Below, one piece after another: positions 27,479-35,626 of a DNA stretch of 64,000 bases. The position numbers and the translations under genes were made by a program. The DNA lies in NCBI RefSeq assembly GCF_000471025.2, contig NZ_CP015840.1, forward strand, positions 496,001-560,000. The letters run 5' to 3'. This DNA is from Chlamydia gallinacea 08-1274/3 (GTDB taxonomy: Bacteria > Chlamydiota > Chlamydiia > Chlamydiales > Chlamydiaceae). Position 1 is the first letter of the stretch. Each line of letters starts with the position of its first letter. The notes under the pieces are model-generated. The model saw only the letters and a list, made by a program, of their open reading frames with translations. It was not told where the DNA came from and searched no databases.

Positions 27479-27675
27479 TACGAGATCTCATATTTAAATA
27501 TTTAATATAATCTATATAAGAGGCAGAATCCCTCAGGTTAACATATGGGCTGTGAAAAAACAAGAAAGTAGTGTGTTGGATAACGTAGATAATAAGAATA
27601 CAAGTAAAGATTGTTCTCCAAACTAGGTACTATGTTTTATGTGAAGAATTCCGAGTCGCCTTATGGTGCAATACA

Positions 27676-27870
27676 ATGAGAAAAATGATTTTTGCCTTTG
27701 TCAGTATGTTGTTATTTCCTTTAGCGATTGAGGAAAATAGAGAATTTTTTCTTTATGATCCAAGGGATGAAACATACGTAGTGCATATCTATGGACAAGA
27801 AGGTGAATTTTCTCCCCAGGAAATTATTGAGCCCCTCTTAGATGTACGAGATTCTTTGAACAGGGTTTAA
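27676..27870 (+). CDS. Small exported protein, 64 aa, unknown
   Basis: ATG 27676 to TAA 27870. The first 18 residues (MRKMIFAFVSMLLFPLAI) are a convincing signal peptide or anchor. The rest is acidic and ends in EIIEPLLDVRDSLNRV. No strong ribosome site precedes it. It lies alone between uhpC (divergent) and hisS (61 bases downstream, same strand). No family recognised. The signal-like start in an otherwise gene-free 450-bp interval makes it more likely than not to be real. Confidence 0.5.
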   Translation: MRKMIFAFVSMLLFPLAIEENREFFLYDPRDETYVVHIYGQEGEFSPQEIIEPLLDVRDSLNRV

Positions 27871-27931
27871 TTTTGCTCTTTATCTAGATTGTGGTATTCT
27901 GTTTTCCAATTAGATAAATAACAGGCGTATA

Positions 27932-29224
27932 GTGAAAACAGCTTTGCCCAAAGGGGTTTTTGATATATTTCCTTACATTGCTGATGCCAAGCATATGTGG
28001 AGGAATACTTCCCTATGGCATAAAGTAGAACATGTAGTGCATGAAGTTTGTGCATTGTATGGATTTTCAGAGATTCGTACCCCTGTGTTTGAAAGCACTT
28101 CCTTGTTTTTGCATGCAGGAGAACAAAGTGACATTGTTAAGAAGGAAATGTACACTTTTGTAGATAAGAAGGGGAGGTCATTAACGTTGCGCCCTGAGGG
28201 CACGGCTCCCATTGTACGTGCATTCATAGATCACCTTGCTCATCAGCGTCACGAAAATAAATTCTACTATATTCTGCCTATGTTTCGTTATGAACGACAG
28301 CAATCAGGAAGATATCGACAGCATCATCAATTTGGCCTCGAAGCTATAGGAGTAAAACATCCTTTACGTGATGCAGAAGTTTTAAGTTTGCTTTGGCAGT
28401 TTTATACTTCTGTAGGTCTTCAAAATATGTTGCTGCAATTAAATTTTTTAGGAGGGGAGGGGGCGCGTAAGCGTTACGACGCGGTTTTGCGTGAGTATTT
28501 TTCTAAGTATTTCTCTTCATTGTCTGCGCTGAGTCAAGAAAGGTACCATACAAATTTATTGAGAATTTTAGATTCCAAAGAACCTGAAGATCAGGATATC
28601 ATAGTTTCCGCACCAGTGATTCTTGATTATATCTCTGATGAAGATAGGAAATATTTTGATCAAGTATTGTCAGCATTAACAGATTTACATATTCCCTATA
28701 CAATTCATCCCCGACTGGTCCGTGGGCTAGATTACTATACAGATATTGTTTTTGAAGCAGTAACTACTTGTGAGGGGCATTCTTATGCTTTAGGAGGAGG
28801 CGGTCGGTATGATGGTCTGATAGGTGCTTCGGGCGGCCCTAGAACCCCTGCTTGTGGATTTGGCGTAGGGTTAGAAAGAGTGATACAGACTTTGTTGGCT
28901 CAAGGGAATCTCCATCTCCCCCGTTCTCACAAGTGCCGATTAATTTCTTTAGAACCTCAAGCAGACACATTTTGTTTTTTATGGGCCCAGCATTTACGTA
29001 ATTTAGGAGTTCCCACAGAAGTTGATTGGACACATAAAAAATTGAAAATGGCTTTGAAAATAGCAGATGTAGAACAAGTAACTTTTACTTGTCCCATAGG
29101 GGAAAGGGAGTTGCTTTCCGAGCAATTCATTATGAAAAATATGTCTTTACATCAAGAGTTCTCTGGTTCGAAGCAGGAGATAGAGCAAAGGTTGCTATAT
29201 GAAATACAGAACACATCATTGTAA
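27932..29224 (+). CDS. hisS: Histidyl-tRNA synthetase
   Basis: 430 aa class II synthetase charging tRNA-His. Motif 2 FRYERQQSGRYRQHHQFGLE (about 112-131), the histidine-A box RGLDYYTDIVFEA near 260 and motif 3 ACGFGVGLERV near 305 are all present, with an anticodon-binding C domain. GTG start at 27932 with AGGCG upstream. The 3' end overlaps aspS by 26 bases. It corresponds to CT543. Confidence 0.96.
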   Translation: MKTALPKGVFDIFPYIADAKHMWRNTSLWHKVEHVVHEVCALYGFSEIRTPVFESTSLFLHAGEQSDIVKKEMYTFVDKKGRSLTLRPEGTAPIVRAFIDHLAHQRHENKFYYILPMFRYERQQSGRYRQHHQFGLEAIGVKHPLRDAEVLSLLWQFYTSVGLQNMLLQLNFLGGEGARKRYDAVLREYFSKYFSSLSALSQERYHTNLLRILDSKEPEDQDIIVSAPVILDYISDEDRKYFDQVLSALTDLHIPYTIHPRLVRGLDYYTDIVFEAVTTCEGHSYALGGGGRYDGLIGASGGPRTPACGFGVGLERVIQTLLAQGNLHLPRSHKCRLISLEPQADTFCFLWAQHLRNLGVPTEVDWTHKKLKMALKIADVEQVTFTCPIGERELLSEQFIMKNMSLHQEFSGSKQEIEQRLLYEIQNTSL

Positions 29225-30953
29225 TGAACTTTCTCTAAGTAATGTTGGAGAGACTGTACGCTTATCTGGTTGGGTACACCGGTATCGTAACCATGGAGGG
29301 GTCGTTTTCATAGATTTGCGTGATCGCTTTGGTATTACACAGATAGTTTGTCGCGAGAGTGATAATCCTACTTTGCATCGATTAGTAGATTCCTTACGCT
29401 CTGAGTGGGTGTTATCTATAGAAGGGCGTGTTTGTCAGCGCTTGGAAGGTATGAAGAACGCTAGTCTGAAGACAGGGGATATAGAGGTAGAGATAGAGCA
29501 GTTGACTGTATTATCGGAAGCAAAAAACACACCTTTTTCTATTGCAGATGAGCATATTAATGTTAACGAAGAATTACGTTTGGAATATCGTTACTTAGAC
29601 ATGCGTCGAGGGCATATCTTGGATAGATTAATTTGTCGACATAAAGTTATGCTAGCATGTCGCCAGTATATGGATTCGCAAGGATTTACTGAAGTTGTTA
29701 CTCCAGTATTGGGTAAATCAACTCCTGAGGGGGCACGAGATTATGTAGTTCCTTCCAGAATCTATCCAGGGAGTTTTTATGCTTTGCCTCAATCTCCTCA
29801 GTTATTTAAACAAATTTTAATGATAGGTGGCCTGGATCGTTATTTCCAAATTGCCACGTGCTTTAGAGATGAAGACCTCCGCGCAGATCGTCAGCCGGAA
29901 TTTTCCCAGATTGATATTGAAATGAGTTTTGCTTCTCCCGACGACTTATTTCCTATTATTGAGAAGCTGCTCGTGGAGATGTTTGCAACGCAGGGGGTTT
30001 CTATTCAATTGCCATTACCCAGAATGACCTACAAAGAGGCTAAAGATCTCTATGGCACAGATAAACCCGATCTTCGTTTTGGTTTGCAACTACGCAATTG
30101 TTGTGAGCATGCTAAGAAATTTACTTTTTCCATATTTCTAGATCAATTGGCTCATGGGGGGGTAATTAAAGGTTTTTGTGTTCCTGGAGGGGCAGATATT
30201 TCTCGTAAGCAATTGGATGGATACACGGAATTTGTAAAACGCTATGGGGCCATGGGGCTTGTTTGGATCAAAAAGCAAGGGAACACTGTTGCTTCTAATG
30301 TAGCGAAATTTGCTTCAGAATCTGTATTTCAAGATATGTTTTCTGATTTTGAAGCTAAGGATAATGATATTTTATTGTTAGTAGCAGCTCCGGAGGCAAT
30401 TGCAAATCAATCGTTAGATCACTTACGTAGATTGATTGCTAAAGAACGTCAATTATATGATGAATCACAGTATAATTTTGTTTGGATAACAGATTTCCCT
30501 TTATTTACTGAGGAAGAAGGTAAGGTATGTGCAGAGCATCATCCATTCACTTCTCCTTTAGAGGAAGATATTCCTCTTCTTGATACGGATCCTTTATCTG
30601 TGCGTTCTTCGAGTTATGATCTAGTATTAAATGGTTATGAAATAGCTTCGGGATCACAACGCATTCACAACGCTAATTTACAAAATAAAATATTTTCTAT
30701 TTTAGAATTAACTCCTACAGATATTAAAGAAAAATTTGGTTTCTTTGTTGATGCGTTAAGTTTTGGTACGCCTCCGCATTTAGGAATTGCTCTAGGTTTG
30801 GATCGCATTATGATGGTATTGACTCATGCTGATAGTATACGTGAGGTTATTGCTTTCCCTAAGACCCAAAAGGCTGCAGATCTCATGATGAGCGCTCCTG
30901 CAGAAATTATGACTTCCCAATTAAAAGAACTAAATATTAAGGTAACTTCTTAA
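29199..30953 (+). CDS. aspS: Aspartyl-tRNA synthetase (bacterial type, probably non-discriminating)
   Basis: 584 aa. It has an N-terminal OB-fold anticodon domain, class II core motifs FRDEDLRADRQPEFSQID (motif 2) and GIALGLDRIMMVL (motif 3), and the GAD insertion typical of bacterial AspRS. Chlamydiae are known to lack AsnRS and to make Asn-tRNA by GatCAB transamidation, so this enzyme probably also charges tRNA-Asn; that is inference from the family. ATG 29199 has AAAGG 8 bases upstream, inside hisS. Confidence 0.96.
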   Translation: MKYRTHHCNELSLSNVGETVRLSGWVHRYRNHGGVVFIDLRDRFGITQIVCRESDNPTLHRLVDSLRSEWVLSIEGRVCQRLEGMKNASLKTGDIEVEIEQLTVLSEAKNTPFSIADEHINVNEELRLEYRYLDMRRGHILDRLICRHKVMLACRQYMDSQGFTEVVTPVLGKSTPEGARDYVVPSRIYPGSFYALPQSPQLFKQILMIGGLDRYFQIATCFRDEDLRADRQPEFSQIDIEMSFASPDDLFPIIEKLLVEMFATQGVSIQLPLPRMTYKEAKDLYGTDKPDLRFGLQLRNCCEHAKKFTFSIFLDQLAHGGVIKGFCVPGGADISRKQLDGYTEFVKRYGAMGLVWIKKQGNTVASNVAKFASESVFQDMFSDFEAKDNDILLLVAAPEAIANQSLDHLRRLIAKERQLYDESQYNFVWITDFPLFTEEEGKVCAEHHPFTSPLEEDIPLLDTDPLSVRSSSYDLVLNGYEIASGSQRIHNANLQNKIFSILELTPTDIKEKFGFFVDALSFGTPPHLGIALGLDRIMMVLTHADSIREVIAFPKTQKAADLMMSAPAEIMTSQLKELNIKVTS

Positions 30954-31019
30954 ATCATTATACCGTTTTGGAGCGAGTACTCATTTGAGTTCAAAGCAAC
31001 CAACTATAGGAGAGAAAGT

Positions 31020-31784
31020 ATGAAAACACGGTGGCATGTTATAATAACAATGATAATGTCTTTTTTCATTGCCTCTTGTGATTGGAGTCAAAAAAGTGAG
31101 ACTCAGCCATTACAAGTGAGTGAAAAAAACACGAATGAAAATTCACAGCTTTCCGAATATCAGCAGATATCACGTACCTTTGGACACCTGCTTGCAAGAC
31201 AATTACGTAAGTCTGAAGATGTTATGATGGATATTGCAGAAGTAGCTAAAGGTTTACAAGAAGAATTAGCATGTAAAAGCGCGCCTTTAACAGAATCAGA
31301 ATATGAGGAAAAAATGGCGGAAATACAGCAAAAGATTTTTGAGAAGAAGGCTAAAGAGAATCTATCTCTTGCTGAAAGGTTCTTAAGAGAAAATAAAAAA
31401 AATACTGATGTTATTGAAGTTCAAGCAAATAAATTGCAGTACCGTATTGTGAAAGAGGGGGCGGGTAAAGTTTTAACTGGGAAACCCTCAGCTTTATTAC
31501 ATTACAAAGGTAGTTTTATAGATGGGCAAGTCTTCAGTAGTTCAGATACAAATAAGGAACCAATTCTTCTGCCTCTTGGGCAAACTATTCCTGGATTTGC
31601 TCTAGGTATGCAAGGAATGAAGGAAGGAGAAACACGCATTTTGTACATTCATCCTGACCTAGCTTATGGTACTGCGGGACAATTACCTCCGAATTCCTTG
31701 CTAATTTTTGAAATTCAATTAATTGAGACTATAGAGGAATCCGTAGCAGCTGCAGATTCCATGGAGACAAAGAATCCTGCATGA
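31020..31784 (+). CDS. mip: Mip-like FKBP peptidyl-prolyl isomerase lipoprotein
   Basis: 254 aa. Lipoprotein signal with lipobox IASC (Cys20). A helical dimerisation region (about 40-140) is followed by an FKBP domain from about 145 (ALLHYKGSFIDGQVFSSS, PGFALGMQGMKEGETRILYI, LAYGTAGQLPPNSLLIFEIQ). Chlamydial Mip is known as a surface-associated isomerase that aids early infection. Ribosome site AGGAGAG lies before the ATG. Its stop overlaps the trmL start as ATGA. It corresponds to CT541. Confidence 0.95.
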   Translation: MKTRWHVIITMIMSFFIASCDWSQKSETQPLQVSEKNTNENSQLSEYQQISRTFGHLLARQLRKSEDVMMDIAEVAKGLQEELACKSAPLTESEYEEKMAEIQQKIFEKKAKENLSLAERFLRENKKNTDVIEVQANKLQYRIVKEGAGKVLTGKPSALLHYKGSFIDGQVFSSSDTNKEPILLPLGQTIPGFALGMQGMKEGETRILYIHPDLAYGTAGQLPPNSLLIFEIQLIETIEESVAAADSMETKNPA

Positions 31785-32266
31785 GGGTAGTTCTTTATAA
31801 TCCCGATATTCCTCAGAATACGGGGAACATAGGTAGGACATGTTTAGCTTTAGGGGCCTCCTTGATTTTAGTGAGACCTCTAGGGTTTTCTTTGCTTGAT
31901 AAGTTTGTTAAACGTGCGGGCATGGATTATTGGGATCAAGTAAACGTATCCGTAGTGGACTCTTTAGAGGAGGCCTTGGCCGGTGTCAGTCTAGATAAAA
32001 TGTTTTTTTTATCAACAAAAGGCTCGAAATACTATGGAGAGGCTTCTTTACCTATAGATGGGACATACATTTTTGGTTCCGAATCTAAAGGTTTGCCTGA
32101 AGAAATGCTAAAACAATACTACAACCACTGTTATTATTTACCAATGAGACCTGGAATTCGATCTTTAAATTTAGCAACAACTGTGGGTGTAGTCCTATTT
32201 GAAGTGGTACGACAAAATAATTATAGTAGCTATATTCGTAAGGGATTAAGCGTGCTTAGTAATTAG
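31781..32266 (+). CDS. trmL: tRNA (cytidine/uridine-34 2'-O)-methyltransferase, TrmL type
   Basis: 161 aa SPOUT-knot methyltransferase of the TrmL/YibK size class. Family motifs: NPDIPQNTGNIGRTCLALG (8-26), FGSESKGLPEE near 95 and RPGIRSLNLATTVGVVLFE near 126. It probably modifies the wobble base of tRNA-Leu species, as E. coli TrmL does; both tRNA-Leu genes in this window are likely substrates. It overlaps mip by 4 bases and trxA, which is antisense, by 21 bases. Confidence 0.92.
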   Translation: MRVVLYNPDIPQNTGNIGRTCLALGASLILVRPLGFSLLDKFVKRAGMDYWDQVNVSVVDSLEEALAGVSLDKMFFLSTKGSKYYGEASLPIDGTYIFGSESKGLPEEMLKQYYNHCYYLPMRPGIRSLNLATTVGVVLFEVVRQNNYSSYIRKGLSVLSN

Positions 32267-32554
32267 CTTCACTAAGGTATCTTTATCTTTTAATCCAACC
32301 ACACGGTCGACTTCTTCACCATTTTTAAATAAAATTAATGTAGGAATAGAAGAAACACCATATTTTTCTGCTGTAGCAGAAGCATTATCAATATCAACTT
32401 TACCAATAGACACATTAGATAGTTCTGAGGCTACAGCATCGAGCACAGGGGACAACATCTTGCAAGGGCCACACCATTCAGCAAAAAAATCTATTAATAC
32501 GAGTCCTGAGGCAATAAAAGAATTGAAGTTTTCGTTAGTTACAATTTTAACCAT
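32246..32554 (-). CDS. trxA: Thioredoxin
   Basis: 102 aa, canonical length. Active site WCGPC at residues 27-31, preceded by DFFAE, and the cis-Pro motif SIPTLILF near 70. A cytosolic disulfide reductase relevant to the reducible Cys-rich envelope of the chlamydial elementary body. TTAGGAACATT precedes the ATG. A tRNA-Leu gene ends 33 bases upstream on the same strand, so both may come from one promoter. Confidence 0.96.
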   Translation of the reverse strand: MVKIVTNENFNSFIASGLVLIDFFAEWCGPCKMLSPVLDAVASELSNVSIGKVDIDNASATAEKYGVSSIPTLILFKNGEEVDRVVGLKDKDTLVKLITKHA

Positions 32555-32587
32555 AATGTTCCTAATTTGCTTTGGCAGTTATTTTAC

Positions 32588-32671
32588 TGCAGCTAAGAAG
32601 ACTTGAACTTCCATGAGCATAAGCTCACTAGAACCTGAATCTAGCGCGTCTACCGATTCCGCCATAGCTGC
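32588..32671 (-). tRNA. tRNA-Leu (anticodon CAG)
   Basis: Reading the reverse strand from 32671: acceptor GCAGCTA pairs with TAGCTGC at the 3' end, followed by discriminator A. The D-arm GGCGGAATCGGTAGACGC, the anticodon loop TTCAGGT (anticodon CAG), a long variable arm and the T-loop TTCAAGT are all in place, so it is a class II leucine tRNA of 84 nt. CCA is not encoded. Confidence 0.93.
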
Positions 32672-32681
32672 ATGATGGCAG

Positions 32682-32710
32682 ATTGTAGACATAGGGTAAA
32701 AAAAACACAA
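32682..32710 (-). promoter_or_regulatory. Promoter for tRNA-Leu(CAG) and possibly trxA
   Basis: On the reverse strand TTGTGT (32705-32710) and TACAAT (32682-32687) are separated by 17 bases. The -10 hexamer matches the consensus at 5 of 6 positions and lies 10 bases before the mature tRNA 5' end. Confidence 0.65.
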
Positions 32711-33138
32711 TTCAGAAACTTTTTCAAAGAAAAAGAACTGATAATTGCAAGTGAAAAAGGCGTAATTTCTCGAGAATAAGGATCTTAGTTTTGAGGGAAT
32801 GCGAGACGACTTCTTTGATAAGGAGAGGTTGTGGTTATAGTGTTAGGATTTCTTAATGACAATCGACATAGAATTGTTTGTTCATGAGGATAAAAGCATA
32901 ATATGTAATTAAATATTTTAATTTCGAGAGTCTTTCTTCGCTCTTTAATTAATAGGAAAAGGATTCTTTATGGGAGGCAGGGTTAGAGCTTTATGTTCAA
33001 TATAATTCTAGGCTTATGTTAGTATGATTGATTTAATGTGCAAGTTGCGAAAAGATTCTTGATTTATTGTTCATCTGTTTTTCTGCAATAAATTTAAGAA
33101 ACGATTCGGTTGCTTCATTAGATGGAAAAAGGGTGAGC
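32711..33138. other. Gene-poor interval with an 11-codon leader-like frame
   Basis: Between the tRNA-Leu promoter and the next gene I find no substantial reading frame. The one notable item is AAAAGGA followed 6 bases later by ATG at 32970 and 11 codons (MGGRVRALCSI) ending at 33005. This could be a leader peptide or chance. No terminator-like hairpin was seen. Confidence 0.4.
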
Positions 33139-33855
33139 ATGGATATTTCCGGAAGCATCAAGAAAAAACTTCTCCAGTTTTTGGGTAAGCAAAAAAAACC
33201 AGAATTGTTAGGCACGTATCTTTTTTATTTAGAGCAAGCTCTGGGACTACGTCCCGTGGTGTTTGTTCGTGATAGAATGATTTTTAAAACTCCGGAAGAT
33301 GCTGTACGCATTTTAGAAGCAGATAAAAAAATTTGGCGAGAAACAGAAATACAAATTTGTTCTGGTAAACCAGAAGTTAATGAACATACAAAAAGGATCT
33401 ATATTTGCCCTTTTACAGGGAAAGTTTTTGCAGATAATGTATATGCGAATCCTCAAGATGCTATTTATGATTGGCTATCTTCGTGCCCTCAGAATACGGA
33501 GCGTCAAAGCGGTGTTCGTGTAAAGCGTTTTCTTGTTTCTGATGATCCCAAAATGATCCAAGAATATATTGTACCTCCGAAAGAGCCCATTATTAAAACT
33601 GTTTTTTCTTCTGTAGTTACAGGAAAATTATTCCATAGTTTACCAGCTCTTATAGAAGAATTTACTGCAAACTATTTACGTCCAATGACTTTAGAGGAAG
33701 TGCAAAATCAAAATAAATTCCAATTAGAAAATTCCTTTTTATCCTTGTTACAAGATGCTTTAGTGGAAGACAAAATAGCTGAGTTCGTAGAAAGCCTAGC
33801 GGATGATACCGCCTTTCATGTGTACATTAGTCAATGGATAGATACAGACGAATAA
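33139..33855 (+). CDS. Conserved chlamydial protein (CT538 position), unknown
   Basis: 238 aa from ATG 33139, chosen because AAAAAGGGTGA immediately precedes it; the frame extends upstream to 33067 without such a site. Soluble alpha/beta protein with no signal or membrane segment. It contains KRIYICPFTGKVFADNVYANPQ (split by Cys/Pro), which looks like part of a small structural motif, but there is no second Cys pair for a zinc finger. It overlaps tsaE by 22 bases, so it shares its transcript. It is restricted to Chlamydiae as far as I know. Confidence 0.75.
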   Translation: MDISGSIKKKLLQFLGKQKKPELLGTYLFYLEQALGLRPVVFVRDRMIFKTPEDAVRILEADKKIWRETEIQICSGKPEVNEHTKRIYICPFTGKVFADNVYANPQDAIYDWLSSCPQNTERQSGVRVKRFLVSDDPKMIQEYIVPPKEPIIKTVFSSVVTGKLFHSLPALIEEFTANYLRPMTLEEVQNQNKFQLENSFLSLLQDALVEDKIAEFVESLADDTAFHVYISQWIDTDE

Positions 33856-34292
33856 CAAATTCTGCTCAAGAAACTTTACGTTTAGGTAAGATACTTGGTA
33901 AATGCCTTCCTAGGGGGAGCGTAGTATTGTTATTTGGTGATTACGGAGTAGGAAAAACGGAGTTTGTACGTGGTATTGTACAGGGCTATCTCGGAGATGC
34001 ATTAGCTCAAGATGTTGCTAGCCCTTCTTTTACTCTTTTACATGTATATGGTAGCGAACCTCGAAGAATTTGCCACTATGATTTTTATCGATTGGTAGAT
34101 AATAAAGATGTTTATCAGGAAGTATTCCGCGATACTGAAGAAGATGATGTTATATGCGTGGAATGGCCTGATAAAATGACTCCTCCACGTTTTCGTGAGA
34201 CGGTACGAGTTGACATAAAAACATTAACCAGCATTCAAAGAGAGGTAAGCATATACGCCTCACCTTTCTTATTAATTTCGTTCAAGGAATAA
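33834..34292 (+). CDS. tsaE: tRNA threonylcarbamoyladenosine biosynthesis ATPase TsaE
   Basis: 152 aa. P-loop GDYGVGKT at residues 35-42, and HYDFYRL and CVEWPDK motifs of the YjeE/TsaE family. It acts with TsaB and TsaD to make the t6A base at position 37 of ANN-decoding tRNAs. The start at 33834 lies inside the upstream gene. It ends 2 bases before the DnaQ-like gene. It corresponds to CT537. Confidence 0.92.
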   Translation: MDRYRRITNSAQETLRLGKILGKCLPRGSVVLLFGDYGVGKTEFVRGIVQGYLGDALAQDVASPSFTLLHVYGSEPRRICHYDFYRLVDNKDVYQEVFRDTEEDDVICVEWPDKMTPPRFRETVRVDIKTLTSIQREVSIYASPFLLISFKE

Positions 34293-34294
34293 AC

Positions 34295-35044
34295 ATGGCA
34301 TTACTTAAAGATACGGTTTTTGTTTGCTTAGATTGTGAAATGACAGGATTGGATATAAAAAAAGATCGTATTATTGAATTTGCTGCAGTACGTTTCACTT
34401 TTGATAAGGTAATTGATTCAATAGAATGTTTAATTAATCCCGAGCGTGTTGTCTCTGCTGAATCACAGAAAATACACGGAATTTCTAATGCTATGTTAAA
34501 AAATCAGCCTCTTATGGCTACTGTATTTCCTAAGATTAAAGCCTTTTTAAAAGAAGGAGATTATATAGTTGGTCACAGTGTAGGGTTTGATATACAGGTT
34601 TTGTCTCAGGAAGCAGAAAGAATAGGGAGCTCTTTTCTCTCAAAATACCACATTATTGATACATTACGATTGGCAAAAGAATATGGCGATAGTCCAAATA
34701 ATTCTTTAGAAGCTCTAGCTGTGCATTTTAATGTGCCCTATGATGGTAACCATCGTGCTATGAAGGATGTCGAAATTAATATCAGCATTTTCAAGCATTT
34801 TTGTAGGCGTTTTCGTACAATTGAGCAACTACAACAGGTTTTGGCTAAACCTATTAAAATGAAATATATGCCTTTAGGGAAGCATAAAGGACGTTGTTTT
34901 TCGGAAATTCCTCTATCCTATCTACAATGGGCTGCAAAAATGGATTTTGATCCTGACCTACGTTTTTCTATTCGCCATGAAATTAAACATCGCCAAAAAG
35001 GAGTAAGTTTTACTCAGGTAAATAATCCATTTATTGGCTTATAA
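34295..35044 (+). CDS. DnaQ-like DEDDh 3'-5' exonuclease with ExoX-like tail
   Basis: 249 aa. DEDDh residues are visible as Asp13 and Glu15 (CLDCEMTG), Asp99 (VGHSVGFD), His153 and Asp158 (NHRAMKDVE). The C-terminal 65 residues (MPLGKHKGRCFSEIPLSYLQW) match the small domain found at the end of some exonuclease X-like proteins. It could be the proofreading subunit epsilon for DnaE or a separate repair exonuclease; the tail favours the latter. It corresponds to CT536. A CT-repeat follows the stop at 35046-35056. Confidence 0.85.
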   Translation: MALLKDTVFVCLDCEMTGLDIKKDRIIEFAAVRFTFDKVIDSIECLINPERVVSAESQKIHGISNAMLKNQPLMATVFPKIKAFLKEGDYIVGHSVGFDIQVLSQEAERIGSSFLSKYHIIDTLRLAKEYGDSPNNSLEALAVHFNVPYDGNHRAMKDVEINISIFKHFCRRFRTIEQLQQVLAKPIKMKYMPLGKHKGRCFSEIPLSYLQWAAKMDFDPDLRFSIRHEIKHRQKGVSFTQVNNPFIGL

Positions 35045-35148
35045 TTCTCTCTCTCTATTTTCAAGTAATCTCTTGATTTTCTTTAATTCGGAGGCTACTA
35101 TCCAACAAAGTGTGGTAAAGGGACACTTCGTCATAAAGAGAATATCTC

Positions 35149-35619
35149 ATGCTAAAGAAAAAGCCCGTATCTTTTAGTTGTATAGATGGCCATATTTATA
35201 AAATTTTCCCCAATGATTTAAATGCAAATAATACAGTGTTTGGTGGTTTATTAATGAGTTTATTAGATCGCCTGGCTCTTGTTGTTGCGGAAAGACACGC
35301 AGAATGTATTTGTGTCACTGCATTTGTCGATGCTTTGTGTTTTTATGCTCCTGCATATATGGGAGAGAATTTAATATGTAAAGCAGCCGTAAATCGCACA
35401 TGGAAAACTTCTTTAGAAGTAGGCGTTAAGGTTTGGGCAGAAAATATTTACAAACAGGAAAGAAGACATATTACTTCAGCATATTTTACTTTTGTTGCTG
35501 TAGACGAAAATAATGCCCCTACGCCTGTCCATCAAATTGTACCAGAAACCACTGAAGAACAACGGCGGTATAACGAAGCTGATCAACGTAGGCAGGCTCG
35601 ATTAAATATGAATAAATAG
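35149..35619 (+). CDS. Acyl-CoA thioesterase, YciA-like hotdog fold
   Basis: 156 aa. Hotdog thioesterase signature [19 protein letters not shown] near residues 23-41, where the Asn and the Asp are expected catalytic residues, and an [12 protein letters not shown] strand near 107. It hydrolyses acyl-CoA; substrate specificity cannot be read from the sequence. It follows the exonuclease gene after a 104-base gap and is 7 bases before lnt, so it may feed acyl groups toward lipid metabolism. It corresponds to CT535. Confidence 0.85.
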   Translation: MLKKKPVSFSCIDGHIYKIFPNDLNANNTVFGGLLMSLLDRLALVVAERHAECICVTAFVDALCFYAPAYMGENLICKAAVNRTWKTSLEVGVKVWAENIYKQERRHITSAYFTFVAVDENNAPTPVHQIVPETTEEQRRYNEADQRRQARLNMNK

Positions 35620-35626
35620 GAACGTT

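Noticed and set aside
35046..35056. CT dinucleotide repeat after the exonuclease gene
   Set aside because: Only about five units and outside any gene; no evidence that it varies or has a role.
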